Source: Phormidium tenue FACHB-1050
GTDB lineage: Bacteria > Cyanobacteriota > Cyanobacteriia > Pseudanabaenales > Pseudanabaenaceae
Length of the DNA stretch: 64,000 nucleotides
Direction: 5' to 3'
Assembly: GCF_014696925.1 (NCBI RefSeq)
Contig: NZ_JACJQY010000018.1
Coordinates: 1 to 64,000 of the forward strand
Below the pieces are notes generated by a model. It was not told where the DNA came from and ran no database searches. It saw only the letters and a list, made by a program, of their open reading frames with translations. This document shows, one piece after another, positions 1-7,860 of this stretch; positions within the stretch are counted from its first letter, which is position 1, and every line of letters starts with the position of its first letter. The translations under genes and the position numbers were made by a program.

Positions 1-173
1 TTTTTCGTCGTGGTTTTGATTTCCTGCGTCACTTCATCTTTGACCTTCATCTCAATTCCGAGGCTTTCTTCAACTCCATTAAATTTTTGTCCTGTACTTA
101 GTTCGTAATCAATCAACTTATTCAAGAAATCAAACAGTAACTTGCAATTATGTTTGTAGGAAACAATTTCCAA
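1..173 (-). other. open minus-strand frame running off the left edge
   Basis: A minus-strand frame stays open from about position 173 (TTG after an in-frame TAA) to the window edge and includes the stretch LLFDFLNKLIDYELSTGQKF. The first ATG in frame is at 50. It is divergent from the gene at 201. The part reading FDFLNKLID coincides with the upstream element seen before several stress genes, so this may be non-coding conserved DNA, a remnant, or the start of a gene lying outside the window. I cannot name a family. Confidence 0.25.
109..136 (+). promoter_or_regulatory. conserved upstream element, copy 1
   Basis: TCAATCAACTTATTCAAGAA followed by ATCAAACA lies 64 bases before the start of the secreted protein gene. 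Closely related sequences lie upstream of the genes at 1562, 5105, 7546(-), 15789 and 23013(-), always in the same orientation relative to the gene. Function unknown; a shared operator or promoter region is my inference. Confidence 0.45.
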
Positions 174-200
174 TTATTAACTAAATTAGGAGGAAATTCT

Positions 201-677
201 ATGAAAGTTGCTCAATTTCTGAAGCGATTTATGATTATAGTCTTTGTCTGTGGCTTAATCGCTTTTGCTAATGTCACTCCTGCGATCGCATCTCAGGACA
301 ATCAAATCATTGACAACCTGACTATGCCCAACATTCAGAAAAAAGCTGAAGATGCATTAAAGGGTAGTACCTACGATACTAATCAAGAATATACGTCTGA
401 TGATGGATCGAATCAAGGGCTAAATGAGATTCAAGGGACTTCTGATTTCAACAAAATGAAGCGAAGTTCTAATGAAGATACACCACCTGTTGTCAAGCAA
501 GTAGAAAAGGCTCTGTATAAAGCTGGTGACAAGATGAGTTCTGCTAAAGATAACACCTTTTACAAAGCTGGCGATGCAGCAAGCTTTGTAAAAGACAAAG
601 CAGGAGATGTTCTGAACACCCTGACTGATAAAGCTACTGATACCGCTAAAGCAATCAAAAACAAAGTTAAATCTTAA
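201..677 (+). CDS. secreted LEA-like small protein
   Basis: Predicted 158-residue exported protein. I start at the ATG at 201 because TTAGGAGGAAA lies just before it; the upstream ORF-track start at 150 has no such site. Residues 1-30 form a signal peptide (MKVAQFLKRF, hydrophobic core, then TPAIASQ). The mature part is hydrophilic. Its C-terminal third repeats YKAGD and KAGDVLNTLTDKA-type amphipathic helices rich in K, A and D, like LEA or apolipoprotein-like stress proteins. No catalytic motif is visible. The neighbours are stress-type genes and a conserved element lies upstream. Family not recognised with certainty; role in the envelope under stress is inferred. Confidence 0.8.
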   Translation: MKVAQFLKRFMIIVFVCGLIAFANVTPAIASQDNQIIDNLTMPNIQKKAEDALKGSTYDTNQEYTSDDGSNQGLNEIQGTSDFNKMKRSSNEDTPPVVKQVEKALYKAGDKMSSAKDNTFYKAGDAASFVKDKAGDVLNTLTDKATDTAKAIKNKVKS

Positions 678-701
678 ATAAGATTAGGACTTATTTCTTA
701 C

Positions 702-744
702 CAGTTAAAGATGTGCGCGGCTCCGCCGCGCACATCTTTAACTG
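702..744. repeat. perfect 20-bp-stem hairpin, 3-nt loop
   Basis: CAGTTAAAGATGTGCGCGGC pairs perfectly with its complement around the loop TCC. It sits between two same-strand genes. The GC-rich apex and A/T-rich base match the dominant hairpin family of this window. It may end transcription of the upstream gene, though there is no long T run. Confidence 0.8.
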
Positions 745-786
745 ATAAGTGATTATGTATCAAGAAAATATAAACTGGAGAAATGA

Positions 787-1272
787 ATGAGTAGTCTAAT
801 TGCTGTTGGCTTTAAAGATGAATTCACTGCTGACGCAGTTTTACTGGAACTCCGAAAGTTGCAAAAAGAGCATCTAATTGATTTAGAAGATGCCGCTGTC
901 GTGATTAGAGATAAAGATGGCAAAGTAAAAATCAAACAGACTCAAGAACTTACCACTGCTGGAGCCTTAAGTGGAGGTTTTTGGGGTTTACTATTTGGTT
1001 TCATCTTTTTTAATCCTCTTTTGGGTTGGGCTGTTGGCGCGATCGCAGGCGGGATCTCAGGAGCATTCTCAGATATTGGGATTGATGACAACTTCATCCG
1101 CGAAGTGGGCAGCGCCATTGAACCTAACACCTCTGCTATTTTTGTATTGGTGAGAAGAGCCACTCCTGACAAAGTATTGGAAGATCTCAGCAGATTTAAT
1201 GGCAAAGTTCTGAAGACTTCTCTATCTAATGAAGATGAAGCAAAGCTCCAAGCTGTGCTCACAAAATCTTAG
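787..1272 (+). CDS. DUF1269 domain membrane-associated protein
   Basis: 161 residues. The N-terminal half is a ferredoxin-like fold region starting SSLIAVGFKDEFTADAVLLE. A glycine-rich hydrophobic hairpin follows at about 58-98 (GALSGGFWGLLFGFIFFNPL, then GWAVGAIAGGISGAF), and the C-terminal part includes IEPNTSAIFVLVRRATPDKV. This order is typical of DUF1269 proteins, which are found near stress genes and have no established biochemical role. The start is at 787: the ATG at 783 runs into TAG at once. GGAG lies just upstream. Confidence 0.88.
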   Translation: MSSLIAVGFKDEFTADAVLLELRKLQKEHLIDLEDAAVVIRDKDGKVKIKQTQELTTAGALSGGFWGLLFGFIFFNPLLGWAVGAIAGGISGAFSDIGIDDNFIREVGSAIEPNTSAIFVLVRRATPDKVLEDLSRFNGKVLKTSLSNEDEAKLQAVLTKS

Positions 1273-1282
1273 AGACAATACT

Positions 1283-1311
1283 AATAATGCAGCGCTTCAC
1301 GCTGCATTATT
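1283..1311. terminator. 12-bp hairpin after DUF1269 gene
   Basis: AATAATGCAGCG pairs with CGCTGCATTATT around CTTCA, 10 bases after the stop codon. It is a plausible intrinsic terminator but is followed by only a weak T run. Confidence 0.6.
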
Positions 1312-1329
1312 GCTTCTTACAGCCTATTG

Positions 1330-1409
1330 AACCCAGAAAGATTTTTGAAAGCGTTGTGAAGCAATGCTTTCAAAAATCTTTCTGGGTTTTAATTCAGCGC
1401 AAAGCGCTG
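1330..1409. repeat. composite hairpin element (13-nt loop type)
   Basis: A 23-bp perfect stem (AACCCAGAAAGATTTTTGAA...) surrounds the 13-nt loop GTTGTGAAGCAAT, followed by a small CAGCGC-AAA-GCGCTG hairpin. Read in reverse, the same order (TACAG, small GCGC hairpin, AATTAAA, long stem, GGCTGTAA) recurs at 14671-14774, so this is a dispersed element with TACAGC/GCTGTA ends. Confidence 0.75.
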
Positions 1410-1456
1410 TAGGTAGAAGTAGAAGCAACATTTGTAACACTTTGTTGCATAGTAAA

Positions 1457-1489
1457 TCAATTCAAGCAAATCACTCAAGAGACTAAACA
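1457..1489 (+). promoter_or_regulatory. conserved upstream element, copy 2
   Basis: TCAATTCAAGCAAATCACTC then AAGAGACTAAACA, upstream of the gene at 1562. This is the most diverged copy. Its left flank GTAACACTTTGTTGC matches the flank of the copies at 7587 and 23051. Confidence 0.35.
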
Positions 1490-1561
1490 CTCTTCTGCAA
1501 TGGTATGGACATAGAGAAGCTTTGAATTTCTCTAAGTGACTATAAACTTGCGAGGAAATAT

Positions 1562-1756
1562 ATGCCTAGACTTGTAGGAAAGAAAAGTAATTCGGCTTTA
1601 TATACTGGCTTCGCTATGCTGATAGCTGCGGCTGGAGTCGTTGCATTAGAATACTTTGGAGTAATTGATCTTGTTCCTAATTTTGGCAAAGAGACTGAAG
1701 TAAGAAGTAACTCTACTAGCCAACCTGTAAAAACTAATAACAAAGCAGTCAATTAA
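1562..1756 (+). CDS. small single-pass membrane protein
   Basis: 64 residues with one hydrophobic segment at about 14-33 (YTGFAMLIAAAGVVALEYF) after a basic N-terminus (MPRLVGKKSN), then a polar tail rich in S, T and N. GAGGAAAT precedes the ATG. The 31-bp gap to the PRC-barrel gene suggests one transcript. I do not recognise the family; small one-helix stress proteins of this kind are common in cyanobacteria. Confidence 0.7.
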   Translation: MPRLVGKKSNSALYTGFAMLIAAAGVVALEYFGVIDLVPNFGKETEVRSNSTSQPVKTNNKAVN

Positions 1757-1787
1757 GGTTGACTTTCACCAAATTTAGGAGAATGAC

Positions 1788-3194
1788 ATGCGTAATGGTA
1801 AAGGGATGATCGGTAAACCTATAGTTGCTTATGACTCTGGGGAAGAATTTAGAACAATTGTAGACTTAATTTTTGACCAAGAGAATAATCAATTATTGGG
1901 TTTCCTTGTGGATGAAGGTGGTTGGTTTAGTAATGCGTTGGTACTACCCCTAACCAATGTGCAGGCGATCGGTGCTGATGCCGTAATTGTTGCCTCTAGA
2001 GATGCGATCGATTCGGCTACCCAGTTTCCTGAAATACAAAGTATTTTAGAAAGAGATAATATCTTGAAAGGCACAAGAATTATGACCCTTGATGGTCGTG
2101 ATTTGGGAACAATGGTTGACCTTTATTTTGACGATACCAGTGGGGTGATCGAAGGGTACGAAGTTTCGGGGGGTATCTTTGCCGATGCTTATTCTGGACG
2201 CTCTTTTGTACCTGCTCCTGACACCTTGAAGATTGGAGAAGATATTGCCTTTGTGCCTTCGGAGACTGCTGACTTGATGGAAGAGCAAGTGGGTGGAATT
2301 AGAGGAGCGATGCAAACTGCAAGTGGCAAAGTGCAGGAAATGGCGCAGTTTACTGGAGAAAAAGCTCAAGAAGCAGCGCAATTTACTGGTGAGAAGTTTC
2401 AAGAAGCAACAACATTTGCAGGGACTAGCTTTACTAATGCAGTTGTTGATCCAGAAGAACAAGAAACTTTTGTACTAGGCAAAGTTGCTCAAAAAACTGT
2501 GGGAACTACCGATGGTATAACCTTAATTCGTGAAGGACAGGTAGTGAGTTCATCCCATATCTTGGCTGCTCGGAACCTGAATCTGACCAACGATCTCTAT
2601 CATGCAACGGGAGGACGGGTGACAGATAGACTAGGTGAAAGATTGTCAGGTGCTGTTACAGGCGTGGGCGCAAATATTGGCATTGAGCAGTCCCAAGGTC
2701 GGCGCGTGAATAGGATGATTTTTACACCTGAAGGCTCAGTTGTGGCTGTAGAAGGTCAAATTGTGACTCCAAGGGTAATCGAAAGAGCCAAAGCTCATCA
2801 TCAAGAACAAGCTCTCTTAGAAGCGGTTGGTTTAACTACGGGTGATGCGTTGAGAGTTACTGGCTCTAATGTCGGACAACAGGTTAAGGATGGAGCCAAG
2901 GGTCTATGGGAACAGGTGAAAGAAACTGCAAGCAATTTGCAGGATCATGGCACTCACGCGATTGAAGAAAGAAGGATTAAAGGCGCTTTGGGTCGTCCTG
3001 TAACTCGCGTTATTCTCGATCGCAATGATGAGGTGATTCTCAATGTTGGCGAATTGATCACGCATCAGGCGATCGCTATTTCCCGTGATGCTGATGTCTT
3101 AGAAGTCTTGCTTGACTCAGTTTATGCAGAGACTCCCAACCTATCTCTAGATGATTTACGCGCTCCTGAATCTGGCAAAGCCGCTTTAAATTAA
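1788..3194 (+). CDS. PRC-barrel domain protein
   Basis: 468 residues. Two PRC-barrel-like modules are visible: about 1-75 (GKGMIGKPIVAYDSGEEFRT, LLGFLVDEGGWF) and about 85-150 (RIMTLDGRDLGTMVDLYFDD). A helical linker with near repeats of AQFTGEKAQEAAQFTGEKFQ (about 175-210) follows, and then a second half with more PRC-like strands (ALGRPVTRVILDRNDEVIL). PRC barrels bind partner proteins or RNA and occur in cyanobacterial stress-related proteins. The start has TTAGGAGAATG upstream. Its stop codon overlaps the start of the next gene (TAATG), which implies translational coupling. Confidence 0.85.
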   Translation: MRNGKGMIGKPIVAYDSGEEFRTIVDLIFDQENNQLLGFLVDEGGWFSNALVLPLTNVQAIGADAVIVASRDAIDSATQFPEIQSILERDNILKGTRIMTLDGRDLGTMVDLYFDDTSGVIEGYEVSGGIFADAYSGRSFVPAPDTLKIGEDIAFVPSETADLMEEQVGGIRGAMQTASGKVQEMAQFTGEKAQEAAQFTGEKFQEATTFAGTSFTNAVVDPEEQETFVLGKVAQKTVGTTDGITLIREGQVVSSSHILAARNLNLTNDLYHATGGRVTDRLGERLSGAVTGVGANIGIEQSQGRRVNRMIFTPEGSVVAVEGQIVTPRVIERAKAHHQEQALLEAVGLTTGDALRVTGSNVGQQVKDGAKGLWEQVKETASNLQDHGTHAIEERRIKGALGRPVTRVILDRNDEVILNVGELITHQAIAISRDADVLEVLLDSVYAETPNLSLDDLRAPESGKAALN

Positions 3195-4915
3195 TGCATT
3201 ATTTAATACTAGCCACAGATTACGATGGAACCTTAGCTAAGGATGGGCAGGTATCAGATGTAACTCTTGATGCACTCAAACGTTTGCAAAAATCAGGACG
3301 CAAGCTGATCTTAGTAACAGGAAGACAGCTTGAAGATCTGATAGCAGTCTTTCCTGAAACTAGTCTATTCGATTGTGTGGTGGCTGAAAATGGAGCCGTA
3401 ATCTACTTTCCCTCCACTCGTGAAGAATTACTACTCGGCAGCTTACCCCCTGAAAAATTTGTCAATGCGTTGCGATCGCGTAATATCGATCCCCTTTCGA
3501 TTGGCAAAGTGATTGTGGCAACATGGGAACCTAACGAAACTGAAGTGCTGACCGCCATTAGAGAACTGGGATTAGATCTACAGGTAATCTTTAACAAAGG
3601 TGCAGTAATGGTCTTACCCGCAGGAGTCAACAAGGCTTCGGGATTGAGTATGGCTCTCGACAAAATGGGCTTATCTGTCCGTAATACAGTTGCCGTCGGT
3701 GATGCAGAGAATGATCTGGCTTTTCTAAAACTATGTGAGTTTTCTGTTGCCGTCGCTAATGCCTTACCATCGGTTAAGAGTGAAGTGGATTGGGTAACGG
3801 AATCGAGTCGAGGAGATGGTGTAGTTGAATTAATTGAGCGATTATTGACCCTAGACCTAGCCGACGATCTTCGAGAATCTTCGATTTTGCCAGATCGTCA
3901 CCGTATCTTATTGGGTACACTTGATAGCGATCGCGCAACCTATATTCAGCCACTTAACCACAATATTTTGTTGGCGGGAATCTCTGGTGGTGGCAAATCC
4001 ACCTTAGCCACAGGATTAATCGAGCGATTTATTGATAAGAGCTATCAAGTCTGCATCATTGATCCTGAAGGCGACTATCAAAGTTTTGATAAAACCGTCA
4101 TCGTGGGCAATGCTCAACAGGTTCCTAGTTCCGCAGAAGTGTTAACGGTTTTAAGTAAGCCCGAACAAAACCTAATCGTCAATTTAATGGGAGTGAAAAT
4201 CGACGATCGCCCATTATTCCTTGCTCAATTACTACCTTCTCTATTAGAAATGCGGGTGCGGACTGGGCGACCCCATTGGATCGTCATTGATGAAGTGCAT
4301 CATATGTTTCCTTCATCGTGGAATGCGGCGGTGACTTTGCCTCAATCTGTTAATGGCATTTTGATGGTAACCGTTCATCCTGAGCATGTGGCAACTTCGG
4401 CTTTGTCGCTGATTGACACGGTGATTGCTGTCAAGTCACCCATGCAGACATTTACAGAATTTTGCAACACTGTAGGACATCAGCTACCTAATGAGCCTCT
4501 TCCTACAGAACTGGCTTCAGGATCGGCAGTTGCTTGGTTTCTTAAGACTGAAGAACAGCCATTTCAATTTAAAGTAATCCTGCCTGTGCAAGAACGTCAA
4601 CGGCATATGCGGAATTATGCTGAAGGGAATTTGGGCAACGATCGCTGTTTCTTTTTTAGAGGCGAAGATGACAAGTTAAATCTCAAAGCCCAGAACCTGA
4701 TCATGTTTAACCAACTTGCCGCAGGAGTTGACGATCGCACTTGGTTATATCATTTACATTCACAAGATTACTCAAAGTGGCTCCGAAATTCGATTAAGGA
4801 TAAAGCCTTGGCGGTGGAAGTCAGTGAGATCGAAACTGATGGAAATCTCTCACCTACTGATAGTCGCGATCGCATTAAATCAGCTATTGAGAAACGCTAC
4901 ACCTTACCTGCTTAA
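3194..4915 (+). CDS. HAD-IIB phosphatase fused to HerA-type ATPase
   Basis: 573 residues in two domains. Residues 1-220 are a HAD-IIB hydrolase with all four motifs: D9-Y-D11-G-T, VTGR (41-44), K147 and GDAEND (169-174). A P-loop ATPase of the HerA/VirB4/DUF87 type follows, with Walker A GISGGGKST (262-270), IIDPEGDYQSF (288-298) and Walker B WIVIDEVHH (362-370). A sugar-phosphatase-like domain joined to a DNA-pump-like ATPase is unusual, though I believe similar fusions exist in other cyanobacteria. The start overlaps the PRC gene stop. Substrates of both domains are unknown. The terminator starts at the stop codon. Confidence 0.85.
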   Translation: MHYLILATDYDGTLAKDGQVSDVTLDALKRLQKSGRKLILVTGRQLEDLIAVFPETSLFDCVVAENGAVIYFPSTREELLLGSLPPEKFVNALRSRNIDPLSIGKVIVATWEPNETEVLTAIRELGLDLQVIFNKGAVMVLPAGVNKASGLSMALDKMGLSVRNTVAVGDAENDLAFLKLCEFSVAVANALPSVKSEVDWVTESSRGDGVVELIERLLTLDLADDLRESSILPDRHRILLGTLDSDRATYIQPLNHNILLAGISGGGKSTLATGLIERFIDKSYQVCIIDPEGDYQSFDKTVIVGNAQQVPSSAEVLTVLSKPEQNLIVNLMGVKIDDRPLFLAQLLPSLLEMRVRTGRPHWIVIDEVHHMFPSSWNAAVTLPQSVNGILMVTVHPEHVATSALSLIDTVIAVKSPMQTFTEFCNTVGHQLPNEPLPTELASGSAVAWFLKTEEQPFQFKVILPVQERQRHMRNYAEGNLGNDRCFFFRGEDDKLNLKAQNLIMFNQLAAGVDDRTWLYHLHSQDYSKWLRNSIKDKALAVEVSEIETDGNLSPTDSRDRIKSAIEKRYTLPA

Positions 4916-4957
4916 TACCAAAACACAAAATGGCTACGCCTTTTTGTGTTTTGGTAT
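4915..4957. terminator. hairpin, ATACCAA-type
   Basis: ATACCAAAACACAAAA pairs with TTTTGTGTTTTGGTAT around TGGCTACGCCT, beginning at the stop codon of the fusion gene. The ATACCAA ends and the TGGCTACGCC apex recur in other hairpins of the window whose middle stems differ. Confidence 0.7.
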
Positions 4958-5026
4958 CTAAAAGCACAGGCTTCTTGGCTTTTAGATACTTCCCAATCAT
5001 TAAGCTGCTATTAAGCTTATTTAGAT

Positions 5027-5054
5027 TCAATCAACTCATTCATGAAGTCAAACA
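5027..5054 (+). promoter_or_regulatory. conserved upstream element, copy 3
   Basis: TCAATCAACTCATTCATGAA then GTCAAACA, 50 bases before the outer-membrane protein start. It differs from copy 1 at only a few positions. Confidence 0.45.
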
Positions 5055-5104
5055 TAGCTCTGTCAGATTGGAGAATATACCAATAATTCATAAAGGAACA
5101 GTCG

Positions 5105-5839
5105 ATGAAAATTTATCTTCTATCTAGTCTCACTCTATTGATGTTTAGCAACCTTGTATCTGTAGCAAAAGCAGAGACAATTAATAATTCTAATTGTGGA
5201 TGGGTAAAAGATTGCGCGATCGCAGTCAAAAAGAACGAAGTCGCTAAACCTATAACACCCTCAATAAAATTAGAGCAAGTTGAAAATTCCATTCAATTAT
5301 CAGAAGACAAAATACCAACAGTCGCAACTTTAACTGAGAATTCCCAAGGTAAGGCAACTAGCCTCAAAGGTTCAGCGATCACCATTTCTCAGATCGTGCC
5401 TCCCACTGATAGCAACGGTAACCTTATCTTTAGATCTACGCGATCGGGACCAAGTTATTTAGGAGTTGGAGCTAACTTCGGTGTAACTGGTGGAAGTGAT
5501 TTAGGCGGAACAAGTTTTGCGATTATCAGCAAACTTGGTTTGACTGAAGTTATATCAGTCCGCCCTAGTGTGCTGATACTTAGAGACTTTGCCACTATCT
5601 TACTACCTGTAACCTATGATCTTGCACCTCAACAGTCCTTAGGAGATTTGCAATTCTCTCCCTATCTTGGTGGTGGTATTGCGATTAATACTGGTTCCAA
5701 TAGTAGTGTTGGTCCCATGCTTACCGCTGGGCTAGATATCCCTCTATCCTCTAGATTTACGATCAATGTAGCGGCTAATTTGGCTTTTTTACGTACTACC
5801 GATTTGGGTATTTTGGTTGGGATTGGATATAACTTTTAA
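5105..5839 (+). CDS. outer-membrane beta-barrel protein
   Basis: 244 residues. Signal peptide about 1-23 (MKIYLLSSLTLLMFSNLVSV then AKAE). After a polar linker, residues about 105-244 form alternating amphipathic strands: YLGVGANFGVTGG, AIISKLGLTEVISVRPSVLI, PYLGGGIAINTG, FTINVAANLAFL. The protein ends in ILVGIGYNF with the terminal phenylalanine typical of barrels inserted by the BAM complex. An eight-stranded OmpA/OmpW-like barrel is likely. AAAGGAAC precedes the start. The specific ligand or function is unknown. Confidence 0.82.
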   Translation: MKIYLLSSLTLLMFSNLVSVAKAETINNSNCGWVKDCAIAVKKNEVAKPITPSIKLEQVENSIQLSEDKIPTVATLTENSQGKATSLKGSAITISQIVPPTDSNGNLIFRSTRSGPSYLGVGANFGVTGGSDLGGTSFAIISKLGLTEVISVRPSVLILRDFATILLPVTYDLAPQQSLGDLQFSPYLGGGIAINTGSNSSVGPMLTAGLDIPLSSRFTINVAANLAFLRTTDLGILVGIGYNF

Positions 5840-5907
5840 AATTTTGTGAGCAGTGAAATATGATATCAGCTTCCATCTCTACAAAGGTGCGATCGCCTGT
5901 CCTTAAT

Positions 5908-5936
5908 TAAAGTGCGGCGCAAAACACCGCACTTTA
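5908..5936. terminator. 10-bp hairpin after OMP gene
   Basis: TAAAGTGCGG pairs with CCGCACTTTA around a 9-nt loop, between the outer-membrane protein gene and the rubredoxin gene. Confidence 0.6.
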
Positions 5937-5981
5937 TGAGCTTCTCGAAACATTTTTATATTTAAGAACTTGGAGTCAACA

Positions 5982-6185
5982 ATGGAAAAGTATATTTGTA
6001 AAACCTGTGGATATGTCTACGATCCTGCGATCGGCGATCCACTCTCAGGTATTGAGCCTGGCATTCCCTTTGGATCTTTGCCCGATGATTGGGTTTGTCC
6101 AAGTTGTGGAACTCCTAAGTCTGACTTTGAGCCAGAAGATGCACCCGCAACTGATGTCCCCTTAATGGAACCAGTCACATCCTAA
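5982..6185 (+). CDS. rubredoxin
   Basis: 67 residues. Both iron-binding knuckles are present: [15 protein letters not shown] near the N-terminus and [13 protein letters not shown] later. Four cysteines would hold one iron as an electron carrier. I use the ATG at 5982 (GGAG six bases before) rather than the TTG-started ORF at 5970. There is no C-terminal membrane helix, so this is a soluble rubredoxin, not the RubA photosystem I assembly factor. The tail after residue 50 is short and acidic. It lies next to Dps, consistent with iron and oxygen stress handling. Confidence 0.95.
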   Translation: MEKYICKTCGYVYDPAIGDPLSGIEPGIPFGSLPDDWVCPSCGTPKSDFEPEDAPATDVPLMEPVTS

Positions 6186-6227
6186 TCTTTCATTTACAGA
6201 ATTGCTCTAGCTTTCTCTAGATCTCAA

Positions 6228-6271
6228 TACCAATTCACAAAAGTGTAGCCACACTTTTGTGAATTGGTATA
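6228..6271. repeat. 20-bp-stem hairpin, ATACCAA-type
   Basis: ATACCAATTCACAAAAGTGT is perfectly complementary across the loop AGCC. It sits after the rubredoxin gene. The same base and loop recur at 37853-37886 with a different middle stem (ATCCCC in place of ATTCAC). Confidence 0.75.
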
Positions 6272-6282
6272 AGAAGGCAACT

Positions 6283-6438
6283 GTGTCCACACAAGTTATC
6301 AGCTTTAGCGTGAGTTACTAATGATCCCCCTCAATCCCCCTTTTTAAGGGGGAAGAAGAAAATTCTCCCCCCTTAAAAAGGGGGGCTGGGGGGGATCTAA
6401 ACCCTCAAACGTAGACAGAGAAACTTGTGTGTACACAA
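6283..6438. mobile_element. MITE, TGTGTACACACAAGTT family, copy 1
   Basis: 156-bp non-coding element with 16-bp terminal inverted repeats (TGTGTCCACACAAGTT and its complement, 15 of 16 matching). The core holds two C-run/G-run hairpins: GATCCCCCTCAATCCCCC then AAGGGGGAAGAAGAAAAT and GGGGGGCTGGGGGGGATC. Copies at 10947 and, inverted, at 36013. No target duplication is obvious. Confidence 0.7.
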
Positions 6439-6514
6439 TAGTCTTAGAAAGAGAATTCAGAGGGATCTCTTAGAGTCTTTAACCAACACCATTCATTAAT
6501 TCAAGGAAATAATT

Positions 6515-7042
6515 ATGCAGAAGATTAATATTGGGCTAACTGAAACTCAACGCCAAGGAGTGATTGACCTCCTTAACAATGATTTGGCTGACAGCTACTT
6601 GCTACTCGTCAAAACTAAGAAATATCACTGGGATGTCGTTGGTCCTCAATTTATGACCTTACATAAACTATGGCAAGCTCATTATGAAGCTCTAACGATC
6701 AATGTCGATGCGATCGCTGAACGGATTAGAATGCTTGGCGGCTACCCTGTTGGTACGATGGCAGGATTTTTGAAAATCTGTTCTCTCAAAGAACATGCTG
6801 GTAAGATTCCGACCGCGACAGGGATGGTAGCAAACTTACTAGAAGATCACGAAAAAGTTGTGCGTAACTTGCGTGGAGATGTTGATAAGTGTTGTGACAA
6901 ATTTAAGGACGATGGAACTGCTGACTTTTTGACTGGACTGATGGAGCAGCATGAAGAGATTGCATGGATGCTTCGGTCTTTTATGGAAGGTGAATCCCTA
7001 AAATCCAATGGGTCAAAACCAGATAGTAAGGACTTACGCTAA
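6515..7042 (+). CDS. dps: Dps family ferritin-like protein
   Basis: 175 residues, the usual Dps size. Characteristic segments are KTKKYHWDVVGPQFMTLHKL (ferroxidase histidine helix), HYEALTINVDAIAERIRMLG (partner D and E ligands) and LLEDHEKVVRNLRGDVD. Dps forms a 12-subunit shell that oxidises and stores iron using peroxide and can coat DNA. A lysine-rich hydrophilic tail (SLKSNGSKPDSKDLR) ends the protein. AAGGAAATAATT precedes the ATG. It shares a bidirectional terminator with the convergent next gene. Confidence 0.93.
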   Translation: MQKINIGLTETQRQGVIDLLNNDLADSYLLLVKTKKYHWDVVGPQFMTLHKLWQAHYEALTINVDAIAERIRMLGGYPVGTMAGFLKICSLKEHAGKIPTATGMVANLLEDHEKVVRNLRGDVDKCCDKFKDDGTADFLTGLMEQHEEIAWMLRSFMEGESLKSNGSKPDSKDLR

Positions 7043-7049
7043 TAAACAC

Positions 7050-7098
7050 AAAAAACCGTAGAGTTGCGCCCCACAGGGGCGCAACTCTACGGTTTTTT
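7050..7098. terminator. bidirectional terminator, CCGTA-type
   Basis: A 23-bp perfect stem (AAAAAACCGTAGAGTTGCGC...) has the 3-nt loop ACA and is flanked by A and T runs on both strands, exactly between convergent genes. Sister hairpins with the GTTGCGCCCC apex lie at 42744, 45278 and 57469. Confidence 0.9.
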
Positions 7099-7105
7099 AC
7101 TGTAC

Positions 7106-7546
7106 CTAACTAGATGCGCGATCGCTGCCAGATTCAATCATTAAAAACTTACCGTTGTCAATTGCTTCAACAAACATGGCTATGGCAGGTTTACTAATTC
7201 CCAACCTAGTTAAGGTGACTTCTAAACCACCTTCTGCATTAATATTTACCCAATTCAAGGTGCTTTGAGGCTCTTGGTAGTCTTTGGCAATAATAGAAAT
7301 ATGAGAGCTGAGCAAACCTTGTTGCTCTATTTCCGATACCGCTTGTTTAGCTTCTTCTTCGGTGGCACAGATCTCAATCACAGTTACTCTATTGGTTAAC
7401 TCCGATAGAGAAGATTTTTCTTGTGTGTAGGTCATCTCTGGATCGATCGCACAGTTATTTACCGAACTTTCACCTGCACCTGTGCGATCGTAGGCTTTAT
7501 TTATTGCGTCAGGATACACAGATGCTTGGTCTGTTAATGTAGTCAT
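7106..7546 (-). CDS. YflT-type general stress protein
   Basis: 146 residues. After a polar N-terminal 45 residues, the segment RVTVIEICATEEEAKQAVSE, then GLLSSHISIIAKD, resembles the general-stress YflT (heat-induced stress protein) fold. It is followed by a variant C-terminal part (GGLEVTLTRLGISKPAIAMF). There is no transmembrane helix. YflT-domain proteins accompany stress operons; biochemistry is unknown. A conserved upstream element (copy 4) precedes it. Confidence 0.75.
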   Translation of the reverse strand: MTTLTDQASVYPDAINKAYDRTGAGESSVNNCAIDPEMTYTQEKSSLSELTNRVTVIEICATEEEAKQAVSEIEQQGLLSSHISIIAKDYQEPQSTLNWVNINAEGGLEVTLTRLGISKPAIAMFVEAIDNGKFLMIESGSDRASS

Positions 7547-7586
7547 ATTCTTATTAAAAGGTGCTGTAACTACCTTGTAAGAATCA

Positions 7587-7623
7587 TGATTGACTTGATA
7601 AATGAAATCGCGAAGTTGATTGA
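7587..7623 (-). promoter_or_regulatory. conserved upstream element, copy 4
   Basis: On the minus strand this reads TCAATCAACTTCGCGATTTC then ATTTATCAAGTCAATCA, 41 bases before the YflT-type gene. TTACACTTTGCAACAAGA flanks it, as at copies 2 and 6. On the plus strand a 20-codon frame (MIDLINEIAKLIDLVAKCNN) covers the element. Confidence 0.4.
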
Positions 7624-7686
7624 TCTTGTTGCAAAGTGTAATAACTGATGTTACACGAAATGAATTCGTTCTATAGCCAAGGTTTG

Positions 7687-7761
7687 GGGCTTGCCCTGTG
7701 GTGCAGCCCCTACAGCAATCTAAATTTTTGGGGTAGGGGCAATCCCCCCGTGGTTGCCCTG
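7687..7761. repeat. dispersed repeat (GGGCTTGCCCTGTGG), copy 1
   Basis: About 75 bp: GGGCTTGCCCTGTGGTGCAG through GGGGCAATCCCCCCGTGGTT and GCCCTG. An inverted copy lies at 12462-12537. It is non-coding and of a type common between cyanobacterial genes. Confidence 0.65.
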
Positions 7762-7817
7762 CTTTGCTATCAGCAAGAGATTCATCAGGTAAAATTTTCG
7801 CGGTGTGTCAACCTCAA

Positions 7818-7858
7818 AAAAGATTGAGATTGCCGCTATGCGGCAATCTCAATCTTTT
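7818..7858. terminator. terminator of the NACHT gene
   Basis: A 19-bp perfect stem AAAAGATTGAGATTGCCGC has the loop TAT. On the minus strand it lies directly after the NACHT gene stop codon and is followed by a run of six T. Confidence 0.85.
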
Positions 7859-7860
7859 GA

